Assembly (NCBI RefSeq): GCF_030704535.1
Contig: NC_081812.1
Location: 19,624,501 to 19,688,500, forward strand
Direction: 5' to 3'
DNA: 64,000 bases
Source of the DNA: Vitis vinifera
Taxonomy: Eukaryota > Streptophyta > Magnoliopsida > Vitales > Vitaceae
The notes beneath the pieces were generated by a model. That model saw nothing but the letters and a program-made list of their open reading frames with translations. It made no database searches and was not told the DNA's origin. Of the stretch, positions 37,560 through 49,108 are shown one piece after another. Positions within the stretch are counted from its first letter, which is position 1; every line of letters starts with the position of its first letter. The translations under genes and the position numbers were made by a program.

Positions 37560-40500
37560 TCAGACGGTGCTTCTCATGGATCTTTTATGCTGGCTGTGCT
37601 CAATAAGTTGATGATCACTTGTTTAATTATTAAAAAAAAAAAAAATGTGGATTGTATAAATTTTGTATTTATTAATTGTAACCATAATTTTTATTATCAA
37701 TATATTTCTTCTTCTTCTTTTTTCTTTTTTTTCTTCTCTGACATCTCTGTCTCCGTAAATATCTCAACAAGGTGTGGAAAAGCGTGTTCCGTGCCACTGT
37801 TGCCGCAGATAGTGTGCAGATCCTGGTGTCTCGTCGGCTTGTATTATGCCATTGAGAGCTCTCTTGACTTTTTCCGAAAAGACAGCAACCTCCCTGAAAT
37901 TTATGCGACTATGCCAACAAGTCAACAACATCCCCACTGAGTGCCAAGGAGGACGCATTGCAATGGAGCCTTTTTGGCTATGGATACGCTAGGCTGTGGG
38001 CTGGCATGCAAATGATGAAGGTAAAATTAAAGGACAGAAACGAAAAACTAATGGAGGGTTTTGTGTTACCCATTTTCAATAGTTGGAGGTTTGACTTCAA
38101 TTCTGTGTCTTAAGCCCCAGAGCATCGTCTGAAACATACATGCATGGGAGATATTGGTGCGTTTAGATGAAGCAGGTGGCAAGCCCAACTTCTAATTCCT
38201 TCTTGCCATAAAATCCAAAGCGCTTTGAAAAGTGAGGAACCAAAAAAAAAAAAAAAATTAGGGTGCAATAATTGAAAATTTTATCCCCTATTTAGACCTA
38301 ATACCTCACACTGGGGCAGTCCAAAAATTGCCTTGAGCACCGTAAAAAAACCCAAATAAAGGTTTTTTTTTCTTTTAAAAAAAGGGGGGATTTTATCGGC
38401 TGATCTCTTTTTTGGAAAAAAAAAAAAAAAAAACCATGTTTCTGTTCCATTCCCATAGTGGAGTCTGATAAGGTCACCAAATTTTGTCTTCTTACATAGA
38501 GAGTTGAGACAGGAAGTCATGAAAACAAAGAAATATTTGATGCCCATTAGCTAGAAGAATAATAATATTGGTCTCCCTCTGGTTTCAGGGCTCTGGCCTT
38601 GTGGGTCTCGTATCCATCGCTCTGCTCCTCCAACCAGGTCATCACTAGGAAAAAAGACCACAGTGTTTTGCCCACTTGGCCTCCAACAATCAATCCAAAC
38701 TTTTACAGTCAGCCTCACGTGCACCCAGAGAAGTGCTTCAGTGTCGGAATGAGCAGCCATGTGGAACCGTTCTCTCCGCAATTCAGGGACGCTTTATTCG
38801 GAGCAAGCCGAGTTCAAGTTTTTTGTGCCAAAATCGTATAGGCCTTAAGACTCTTTTACACTGAAAGTGACCAAAATTTGTGTCTCCAATCAATTGGATA
38901 TGCTCTTACTCTAATGTTTTCAGTGCTTCTTAAATTATCATAATCAAAATTGGAAGAGGGTTGAGATTTTTCAGTCAGCCCAAGGAGTCATAATTTTTAA
39001 AATATTTTATATTACATTATATTAAATATAAGGCAAAAAATAATTTCTTTATTAGATGATTGGCATATTATTACAGGAAAAGTTTGCCTATTCAAAAAAG
39101 GCTAACATTTGTACCTTCAATCCACAATAATTGGAAATCATAACACTGGTTACTGAGTGTAAGTTTGCCCATGGTTTAGAAGACAAAGAGCCTGACATTT
39201 AAAGCCAATTCCACTCAGTCTAATATATATACACACTTTATAATATTCAACAACCAGAGCTTCTGATCTGAAGGTCAACCTCGGCATAAATGGGGATGTT
39301 TTCTATCTCATCATTCAATCCAAAACCTATCTTCTTATCACATTAACTAATGTGAGCGGCAATTAATCACTTTCTCTTTTTTTCAATAAACAGATCACAG
39401 GACAATCTTATGGTTGGGATATAATTCATGATTTGACTTTGCAACAGAAGGAATGGTACCACTTAAGTCAGCAAAATCAACCTTATTCATGTGCTTCATT
39501 TATTTCTCTTGCAAACCAATTTGTTTATAGGCATCTAAAAGACTAAAATAATAATGGGAATATTATTGACTTCAATTTGAATCCATGGAATTTCTTTGGA
39601 GAACCCACCCTCGAAGTCTTGTTGGGGCCAGGCTAAAGTTGCGCAACATTGTACATGTGCCGATGATGCCAATGGTGTCGTGAGATCCATAAGAGCGGAG
39701 CAACCAAGGAAGAGTTGAAGAAATGGCCACTTGTGCAGACAAAGTGTTTTAAATTTCGACCTTTTCACCTTTTGTCTTTTATTTAAGAATCAGCCAGGTT
39801 CTTATGAATTCAATTATCGAATCAACAATTATTTGAAATATTTCCTAATTTCAACACACAAGTAAATCATAATATGAATAAGATTCATGAAATGGACGGA
39901 AAATTTGGAGAGCTTGTGCCTTGTATCAGTAAGTCTAGTGGCCTACTTGGCCTGGATGGAGTACCGGTTGAAATATCATTATCCAAGCTCGTGGTGTGCT
40001 GCGGGTCTTTCAACCTCACTCATTTAGATCTTATTCTTCTTTCACTTTTATGTCAAGGCTCCTTTTACTGACCCTCCTATTAAACTAATGTGTTTACTTG
40101 GACTAGACTGAAAAGGTCAGTAGATAAAATTTTTCTTTCTTCTCTGCGAGCCCTGACCCTCAAAAATTAGGATTTTGTACTGTTGTGCCGACATTGTTTC
40201 AGTGTGTAGGAGTTCTCAAGGTTAACGTTGGGACTTGGTTTCTATCCTCGAAATTTCACCCATGTAACAAGACAAATAAAATATTATTAGTGTGACCTTA
40301 TATTAGAAATGGCAGCACCGAGAAATAGAGCCAACCTCTCTCACAGAGTTATAATGGTAAAAAAATTGAAGATCCCAATTCATGGAGCTTTCCAATTCAG
40401 TAACAATGATAGAAAGTTGATTAGGCCCATTACATGGAAAAAAACAAAGAAAAGCTGTTGTTTCTTTATGTAAACGGCCCATGTGGATGGTGGGGCCATG

Positions 40501-40775
40501 AAAACTAATAAACGGAGTCCACAATGAGCTGCTTTAATTTCTTAATCAAATGTACACCTTGCAAGTATCAATAACAATTGTGCATTATTGCATCTCCGCA
40601 AGAGAGAATTTGTTGTTTGGGCCCCAAACCAAAAAGGGAAGCACACTTACCCTTTTGTATTTGGTCACCCCCACCCAAAGGGTACCCTACCCCACATTAG
40701 GACAAGGAAACCCCTCCCAAAGAGTACTTTGTGAAAGAAAAAGATGAGTCGGGTATATTAGTTTTTTAAGGGCAA
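37560..40775. other. Spacer, no gene seen
   Basis: The stretch follows the RING-H2 gene and ends at the stop of the PLATZ gene. It contains homopolymer runs near 37.63, 38.24 and 38.42 kb and short open frames without family signal or splice context. A minus-strand frame at 39535-39768 has a hydrophobic stretch (FLQLFLGCSALMDL), but nothing supports it as a gene. Confidence 0.45.
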
Positions 40776-41973
40776 TTAGGAGGCAAAGGGTGCCCTATGG
40801 GGAATGCCTTTTCTTCTCCTTGCACTTGAAGGAGGTGGAGGAGGCGTGGGCGGGTAAATGTCTTGTTGTAAGCCTTCACGCAATTCATCTTCATCCCTTG
40901 ACGATTCTCTCCTTGATATCCCTTCTCCTCTTTCCATGGCCATCTCATTCTTCGCCTCTAAGCTAAAGCTTGCATCCCCATTTCTCTTTATTCCTACAAG
41001 CTAAGTTTTTCAATCAAAAACAAAATTATAATCCATCCAACCAACCAACCCACATTGTATCAATAATTCATCGAATCTTCTTTCTTCTAAACTCTCTTTG
41101 ATACAAAATTTTCCTACCAAGAAATACATAGGTAGATAGGTAATAGCTATGGCATTGATAATGATGAGCATATGCATGATAGTGATGGATGTGTATTATT
41201 ATGTATGGAGATGTGGGTCATGATGTATGCATGATGAGCATAACATGTGTTGGATGATAATGGTGGTCATTGTCGGGTTTGCAATGATGGGTGATGGTGG
41301 TGGTGGTGGGTTATGAATGTGGGTCATGATGTGTATGGATGGGCATATGATGATCAGCCATGAATATTGATGATGATGATGATAATAATAATAATGAGAT
41401 GAATATTACAAGTGAAGAGATAAACGAAATGCTAACCTTACATCCCAATGAACAGAAACGGAATGGGTCCAAGAGGCTTCTTCCACAGGTTTCACATATA
41501 TGAGAAACTCCTTTCCCAGTCTTTGGCTGAGGCCTCTCATTCAGAAACAGAACTCTCGCACTGTTTATCACATACGTCTGAACTCCACTTATGTCCAATA
41601 CCTTCTGAATTTCTGCTACTCTCACTACATCATGGTACGAAGATCGCCTTATCTGATGCAATTTCACATTACAAAGCATATATACTGTTATTCACTTATT
41701 TATTTCCTCAAAAAAAGTAAAAAACAATCAACCACTCTCCCAAAAGTCATACAACAAGAATCCAATGAAGGGGATCGAGAAAACCGAACCGGCACTTGCC
41801 TGAATGACTTGATGATCCTTGTGTCTAGATGAGCGGCAATAAAAGCAAAAGGAGTCGCCACTGCAATCCAAGCAATACATGTTGCATTCGCTCCTGGCCG
41901 CATCTCCATGGGTGCGGCAGATGGAGAAGAAGGGTGTGGTGAGCAATGGTTCCAGCCACGGTGGAACCGGCAT
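40776..41973 (-). CDS. PLATZ zinc-dependent DNA-binding protein
   Basis: Three exons (41800-41973, 41437-41652, 40776-41000) give 204 residues. A B-box-like zinc motif is formed by C19, H22, C30, C34/C37, C43, C46, H51 and H54. The PLATZ signature [21 protein letters not shown] (109-129) supplies C111, C114, C125 and C129. Between them lies the conserved block [20 protein letters not shown]. Plant PLATZ proteins bind A/T-rich DNA in the nucleus and usually repress transcription. The C-terminus is variable, with a Pro run ([11 protein letters not shown]) and a basic patch (RRRK). Intron 1 has a GC donor in perfect consensus (CAG|GCAAGT); without it the frame is lost, so the reading is firm. 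Intron 2 contains ATG/GAT-rich low-complexity DNA. The ATG at 41973 is the usual family start ([11 protein letters not shown]). Confidence 0.93.
41001..41436. repeat. GAT/GTG-rich low-complexity tract in PLATZ intron 2
   Basis: The plus strand is dominated by imperfect GATGAT, GATAATAAT and GGTGGTGG words (most regular at about 41160-41400), with a GAT-then-AAT trinucleotide run at 41368-41396. Confidence 0.7.
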
Positions 41974-42558
41974 TGCCTCTTGTTTTGAACCCTTAAATGG
42001 AATTCAGGGAGAGAGTCAGGCACTGTTTGGTATCTGAGAAAGGTTTAAGGGGAATGCAATTTAAGAAAAATGCAACGGAATGAGTTGCTTTCTTGCAAGC
42101 ATATTTGTTTTTCTATAGAGGGAAAGAGAAGTGAATTTGGACAGACAAATGTTCTACATTACCATAAAGATTGCTGCTGAATATGAAGAAATGGGTACTG
42201 AAAATAATGTGATTGTTTCCGGGAATTCCGTTAGATTCTTCTGCTGCTGCTGATGATGGAGAATTTGCCGAGAACAACGAGAGAACCAGAGAGGCTTAGA
42301 CGACTTGCGACTTAGAAATTCAACAACCTAGACTAAAGGACAAGTCTCATAAACAAATCAGCTAATACTCTCCCCCCACCTACGGCTTCGATCAAGCGTG
42401 GTGGCTCAAGTTCTTTCTCCACCCTTGGATTTAGGTGGGTTTGGCGCTTACGCCACTTTGGATCTTCTTTGCGTCTCTACGTAGGCACAGGGTCGGCCAC
42501 CAGGCTACGTATGGGCGCAAAAAAGCTGTTCATAAAAACGACACCTCCCCATCTTCTG

Positions 42559-42637
42559 CCACGTGTCCATAGTCTCTTACGTGGCCTTAGTTAGGTGGTC
42601 TGTTCACAGAGGGGCCCGATAATGACGTGTGACGTGG
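42559..42637 (-). promoter_or_regulatory. ACGTG (ABRE/G-box-like) cluster upstream of PLATZ
   Basis: Four ACGTG cores fall in 79 bp: CCACGTGTCC at 42559-42568, ACGTGG at 42579-42584, ACGTGT at 42625-42630 and ACGTGG at 42632-42637. They lie about 590-665 bp upstream of the PLATZ start codon. Such cores bind bZIP and bHLH factors, and clustered copies are typical of ABA-responsive promoters. Whether they act on PLATZ is an inference. Confidence 0.45.
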
Positions 42638-45610
42638 AAGTAGAAAAGCCAATGACGGGCGCTCCACGGCGCAATTTGCCATCGTGTGCTCGCCCGCATC
42701 TGAGTCCCGCCCAACACATTTAAAATTATATTGCTTTCCATTTTGGACATGTTGCCATCCATTTTTCAATTACAAAGCGTTTCAATTCAAATTGAAAGGT
42801 CCTTGTGGCCTTATTATATTATTAATGAATTTTTTCTATCTTCTGAAAATTCTATTTCTTAAAATAGGTTAATAAAAGAGAAAATTCATAATAAATACAC
42901 GACCATTCTCCTCACTAGAAACAAATTTTAGTGGTCGAGATTTTCTTAAGACAGCATCTTTTTATTTGTGTTAGCCTGCTAGGCGGTGTGCCATGTGGGA
43001 GAGGTACAACAATTTTAAGGAGATAATCATGTGCATTAATTAACAGAAATCAGATATTAAAATGTACATTAATAGAATTCTGCCGGCGGCACAGTGTTAG
43101 GTGGGTTACAGACTTACAGCACTGCAAAGGACTGCTCATGTGGAATGGAAGATTTCAAGATGACAAATCAAATGAAGATTCTAAAAAATATGCATGACCA
43201 TTACTATCATCAATCAGAATTCATGGGCATATTGTTTTCAATTTGTACGGTTAAAAAAGTTTGATGCTGATAAGACTTGCTCACTCACATGCCTCTCCTT
43301 TCCTCTTCTACAAGGCCTCTGCGGTGGGGTGGGAGTGTTAACCACTTGAAATCCACGCCTTATTCAGTAGATTCCAAGAGAATAATTTTCAATGTCAAAC
43401 ATATCACATCTTGCTGCAACATCTAATGTCAACAGAAAAACATAAACCTAGTGAACATCAAATACCTTGGTGTCAATCCAAAAAACGGCATCCAAGCCAT
43501 GTGTTTATTACTCATACATCCCATCAAGTTAGTTATTAGTGAACTCTTGGGTTCTGTTCATATATTCCTATGTATAAGGGGGTTAAATTTATTGGAGTAT
43601 TGTTTCTAAAGAAAGGCCTACTTTTTAAACAACTTGTAGAGCATCACTTTGGAGAGAGATGAGGAAGAAATGAGCTAAATCAAGGGTTTGTTTGTGGCGC
43701 TCCACAAAAAGCATTTCTTTTCCGTGATGGAAGGAAAAGGAGAAGGAAAGTTTGGCATGGGGATTGATGTGAATGGAGCGGTAGCTTTTTATGCCGTGAT
43801 AAAAAGAAGGAGATTTTAGAATAACATTTTGAAGACTTGTTAATAAGGGATGCTTTGCTTCATGTGCTTAATTCGAGGGTTTTGGATGCAATGTGTACGC
43901 TATCATAACATTTTAGACTTTATTTTTTAATTTAAAAGGAACTGTAGATTAAATGGGAGTATCCCACTTCCGAACTATGTACATCAAGGTTTTTGAGATG
44001 GGGGATCCTCGATGGGTTGCAGTGGTTTCCACAGAGTAGGTGGGGATGAAAGAGGTTTGAGGGACTTTTATGTATGAAACAATAAGAGCAAGGCTGGCAA
44101 CACCCGCCTTTCATTAGCTGTAAATCCCCTAAAAAATGCGTTAGCTTTAGGGGATATAATCATAAAGTTCATGTTGGCTAATGATATAATCTCAAAAGCA
44201 TATAATTCACATGGGTTGCCATATGGCACTTTTTGAAGTACCAGCTCAACAGCTTTTGATTATAAAATATGAAGAGGCAGAAACACAGATAGCTGACCTG
44301 GGAACCACCATTCATGCATACAGGCTTTGATTTGCTGATGTTGACACCAGAATTGCCACTACCATGCTTAGTCACTTGGTAATAAGCGTCCTGTTGACTT
44401 GATCAGAATGTTAATATTCTCGGATTAGGCAGGCTTTTTGGAGGATGAGAAATAATTGGGGATGCCATGATAGACCTAGCCCTTGGGCTCATGTTGTGCG
44501 CTCGACTCCCTGAGACCCCACCCAGAAGAAGGGGCGTGGAATGATCCTAGTAACTGAAGTGAAAGCAGAAGGCCAGCAGAAAGCCAGAGATGCCCTTTTG
44601 AGAAGATGTTGAGTTGAGAGGGCGGGTAGTGATGTTGTTTTATTTATGACCCAGGAGAGGGGAATTGTCCTAATCACACCTCCAAAGGTCATCGTGCTAA
44701 CCACCACAGCTTGTGTGAGATAAGAGTGAAAATAAAAAATAAAAAATGGGGGGCATTTGTCGTAAAGGACCGTATTTCTTCCATAAAAGCAGGCTTTTAA
44801 CTTACTGCTCTTGTTCGTTTGCATTCTCCCCTTTGTGTATCTTGTAAAAGACATGCGGAGGTGGAGCTATTGGCCTGTGGATAAGTAAACTGGCTTTCTG
44901 AACACACAGGAAAAGCTAGCTCAAGATTAGGAGGGGGGTTGGACCACCATCTGGTCCAAGTCCAACAACTTTATACATTCACCAGCCAATTTATTAATGG
45001 GCCTCGAAGCTAGATGCCTATTTAAATTTGTGGCACAATGCATTCCAATTATTGGTACTTTATTCGGAATTTGTGCTCTATTTTTATACTTGTTTTATAT
45101 GTTGAAGCGGAAAACAAATAGAGTCAGCCACGGAAATGGAAATGGGCAACTGCGCTGAAATCAGGCATCCATTTCCCCCATCTCCTCGGCTTTGTTAGTG
45201 TCTGTAAGATTACTTTATCTACGCAATAGAACAACAGGAGATCGGAAATAGAAATCCTATTTCTCATTTATGATTTCCACAATTGCCAACTTGATTTATT
45301 TCTATTTTAGAAACGTAAAGTCATCATTCTTTTCCTCAATCTTGATGCCAAAGTAATTTTTTATTTAATTTCAAATTTTAAAAATGTTAGAATTTTTTAA
45401 TTATCTTTTATCCGACAATTACTTGTACTTCTCATACTACTAAAGTTTCACGCTTTCCAATTATAGCGTGATTTATATGATATCTAATAATTCTATTAAA
45501 AAATAATCAAATGGTGAGGTAAATCTATCATTATATTTATACTATACATGCACATTTGTACTATATTATAATTACTACAAATTTATCATATTATTATTTT
45601 GATACTCATT

Positions 45611-45643
45611 GGTGTATGGTGTATGGTGTATGGTGTATGGTGC
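45611..45643. repeat. 7-bp minisatellite (GTGTATG)
   Basis: Four head-to-tail GTGTATG units, followed by a broken fifth. Confidence 0.9.
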
Positions 45644-45985
45644 ATCAAGATTACAAATCAAGAAAATGAGATTGATGAATCATTTGCAACTTATAATTTA
45701 AGAGTTTATTTGGTTGTTATTTTCAAGAATTATTTTTTGTATTTGAAAACAAAAAACATTAAAAACATGTTTGGGGAAGGGGGTGTTGTTTGTGTTTTGT
45801 GTTTCTCGTGTTCTCAAAAGGTCACTATTTTAAAACAATAAAAAAAATATTTTTATTGTTTTTTCACAAAAACTTTACAATACATTCATGTTATATTTGA
45901 TTTTTAGAAAATTTGAAATAAAATGTGAAAGAAGGAAATAAGGAAAAGAAAAAGTAGAGAAAATAAAATAAAATTAAATTTTAAC

Positions 45986-45988
<3 letters not shown>

Positions 45989-46036
<48 letters not shown>
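45989..46036. repeat. TA dinucleotide microsatellite, 24 units
   Basis: Forty-eight bp of uninterrupted TA in AT-rich spacer. Confidence 0.95.
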
Positions 46037-46040
<4 letters not shown>

Positions 46041-47389
46041 AATTAGTTTTAATTATATTTAATTTTCTTTCATATGTTTCATTGGATGGCTAAATATAAG
46101 AAATTAATTCTTAACATGTTTTTCTTTTCTTAATACTTTTTAAGAACTAAACATAACCTAATGGATAATATTTCGATAATGAAAAATGAAACAAACATAT
46201 ACACGACTTATTTTAAATCACTAAGAAATTTCAATAAAAAAAATTTTAAATTTAAAAATAGGAACTCAAATTTACCTGATAAGTATATAAAATTTGAATT
46301 ATTTTTAGAGAGTTCCTATTTTATAATTGTTTTTATATGAGTGTGTGGAGATATAATTTTTTTCAAATAATTTATTTAAAAATATTGAAAATATCAAAAT
46401 ATTATTTTTGAACAGTGTGATTTTTGGGTTCTCGGCTGGGTGTTGATGTTGGGTTTCACATACCACTAAATGGGCTGACTAGGCCCAACTTAATATCTTT
46501 TTATTACATTTTGTTGGGCCTACAGCCCAGTGCTAAATATTATATAAAATAAGTAGATTGTTAATACAAGCACTAACAAAATGATTTAATTTATAGCATT
46601 AAGAAAATATTTTATGCATAACAAGCGTCTAACGTTTAAAAGGTTTTTATTTATTTATTTTTATTTTTTTAAGAAATATACCATTTAAATTTGTTTTATC
46701 CTTTAAAAGGGCATTTTGGTCATATAAAAAATGGAACTGGTATAGTACAAATAAATATTATACAGTATTATTAGACATACAAATTATATTATAGAACAAA
46801 TATACGAAATTATTTTATATACACATAAAAATCAAATATTATATTAAATGATGTCATGTAGCAAAATTATCTTAAATTATGAGTGTATATATATATATAT
46901 GCATGCATATATGATTAAGAATTCATATATATATATATATATAAACATAGATTGCTCATATTGTGCATCTGGGTCCAATCACCCCATATGGCTACATCAG
47001 GGTATGCATTTGGGTATTGTCCTCTTCTACTCTATTATTACACCTAAAAAATGTCTAATTGTCACATAGCTAGACTGCGTTCGGATGATGAAGAGAAAGC
47101 ACACCACTTTAATGCCCTACTTGCAAACTAGAAAAGCCAAAAGTTTCTAACAACCATTAGAGAATTGTTTGTGATCATGTGGAATAATAGAGTCGATGCA
47201 CGCATGGTCAAGGACGTATCCCATCAACGACAAACATTCCTAATCAGTCAGTCGCTTAACACAAGCCTTAGCAATAAATGTCAAGCTAACTGTGGCATCC
47301 AAGGCGCCGCCCGTGTGATAGTAGAGCTATTTGCCCAATTGCCAAAAGGTTCCTTTCATGGGGAGGGAATTGACTCTTATTGTAGCGAT

Positions 47390-48520
47390 GGAAGTTACAA
47401 TGAAAATATCTTAATGCAAAAACACTAAGGTAAAACCACTCATCCACAAAGATGCATGAGGTATTAATGTGGTTTAGCTAACTACACCTATATCCACGTA
47501 TGAGAGAAATCATTCCACTATACATATATAGAGAATATTATAAATGATGCAAACTAGATACAACTATTTGGCCATGAAACATCTCATTTCAACTTTTCAT
47601 TTTTATACCTTGAATCAGGAGTTCTCTCGCTCAATTGGGTGTCGCTTACTCTTCCTTATATTTTTATCTATAACATATAATTTTCACAAACTCATATCCA
47701 TTTTATAACCTTTTACCCTCATGATGTAAACTATTTATAAAATTATTTTTAATAATTCTCATTATTCTATAAGAAAATCTAATTTTACAGTGACATATGA
47801 ATATATAATATATTTTAAATGGTATTCCTTAAATGAATTTATACTAATTACAAATTTAAAACACTTTCTAACAATCCTTCAATCAAATTCCATTAATTTC
47901 ATCTTTCTTTTTCTTGGTAAAGAAAACTTACCTAAACCAAATCTTTACACCACATCATAACTTTCTTGTGTGTCATGCTCTCTTCTTATTCCATGGTTCC
48001 TTTGTGCACCAAGGTCCTATCATATACCATGATCCCCTTGTATGCTACAATTTAAATTATTAAGGCGCTTTATAATTTTTACCTTTCAAGATGTAATAAA
48101 TCTATAAGAGAAATTATAGTTATTATGGACAATGAAAACATGCTTCTTGTATCATATTTTGATCATAGAACAATTAACTCTACTTTTAACTAATATTCCT
48201 TTTGTAATCTTCTTTTGTATTATGTTCTTTTTAACTCTTTTAAAAATCTTTAACCATGGCTCTGAAACTAGTTTGTTGTGCTAACAGAAGCTTCAATGCA
48301 AATATTTTAATGTAAAAACATAAAGATAAAATTATCCATACACAAACGTCCACGGAATTTTACCATAATGTAATTAATCATTCTTACATATCCATATATG
48401 AAAGACAATTCCACTACTACAGAGAAGATTGCAAAGGATAGAAACTCAATACAATTGATAAGTCTTGAAATATCTCATATTTCCCCATTCCACCCTTCAT
48501 CTCCCACTTTAGGCCGTAGA
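47390..48520 (-). mobile_element. Decayed LTR retroelement remnant with two related ends
   Basis: The end blocks 47390-47600 and 48285-48520 resemble each other: both run through ATGAAAATATCTTAATG-like text, a CATCCACAAA-like block, a TATATCCA(C/T)(G/A)TATGA block and CATTCCACTA. At about 48255-48285 the minus strand reads CACAACAAACTAGTTTCAGAGCC, which resembles an LTR end followed by a primer-binding site (TGGTATCAGAGCC). This supports a minus-strand element with a short (~0.7 kb) internal part and no coding capacity. The divergence between the ends is large, so boundaries are approximate. Confidence 0.45.
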
Positions 48521-49108
48521 TCTATCCATTCTTCTTAACCTTTTGTTTGGCCTCGTCTTGCCCCTCTTGAATAGGGTAATCAGAGTTCCAGTTACGCAAG
48601 TGTCCAGCAGCTGAAGCAGGCGATTGGAGAACAGGTCAGTCACCACTTCAAGGAGGAAGTATTGTTGGATCTGATCATTCGACGACCTAACTTTAGGGTT
48701 CTAGCACCAACATGTAGGTAAATCATGCACCAAAAGTACAATTACATTCTTTTTTTTTGTCCTCTAAAAGAGTTTACATCACTTTCAGTTACAAGTTTGT
48801 TGAAGCTTTGGCAGCTGGGGTGTGGGATCATGGCTTTATACTTATGCCCGGTGTGAGCTGCGTGATTTATTAGTCACTTCAAAAAACATTATAAAACACA
48901 CACAAAAAAAAAAAAAAAGGAGTAGGAATTTCTTTCTTCTCTTTCATACGCGCCTTCACCTTTCTGGTAAATCTGACTTCCACTCCTCGTGTTCTCTTCC
49001 ACATCGTCTGAAGTTGAACCCATTGATACCATAGGGCTTTGCACTTGCAATTTTATTTGAAAGGGAAGTGGCTTTCATGCAAGTTAGAGAGCTTCTCCTG
49101 CAAGGGTT
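48521..49108. other. Spacer downstream of UGT C
   Basis: Holds the presumed 3' UTR of the minus-strand glycosyltransferase and mixed spacer. No gene is seen. Confidence 0.45.

Larger units (their letters stand above)
41974..47389. other. PLATZ promoter and long gene-poor spacer
   Basis: The left end is the 5' flank of the PLATZ gene and includes an ACGTG cluster at 42559-42637. From about 42.8 kb on I see no credible gene. An exon-like frame at 44294-44375 (minus) has a possible donor but no family match. A 7-bp minisatellite (45611-45643) and a TA microsatellite (45989-46036) sit in strongly AT-rich DNA. Confidence 0.45.

Noticed and set aside
39535-39768. Possible small secreted protein on the minus strand
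   Set aside because: The hydrophobic stretch is not at the N-terminus, there is no clear signal-peptide pattern, and no cysteine pattern of a known peptide family.
44178-44375. Exon-like VTKHGSGNSGVNISKS frame with a possible donor
   Set aside because: A single short piece with no partner exon and no family match; cannot support a gene.
45599-46350. AT-rich blocks near 32, 46 and 60 kb as one transposon family
   Set aside because: They share GTTTTxAAAA-type words and GTTTGG, but low complexity makes by-eye alignment unreliable, and no common termini were found.
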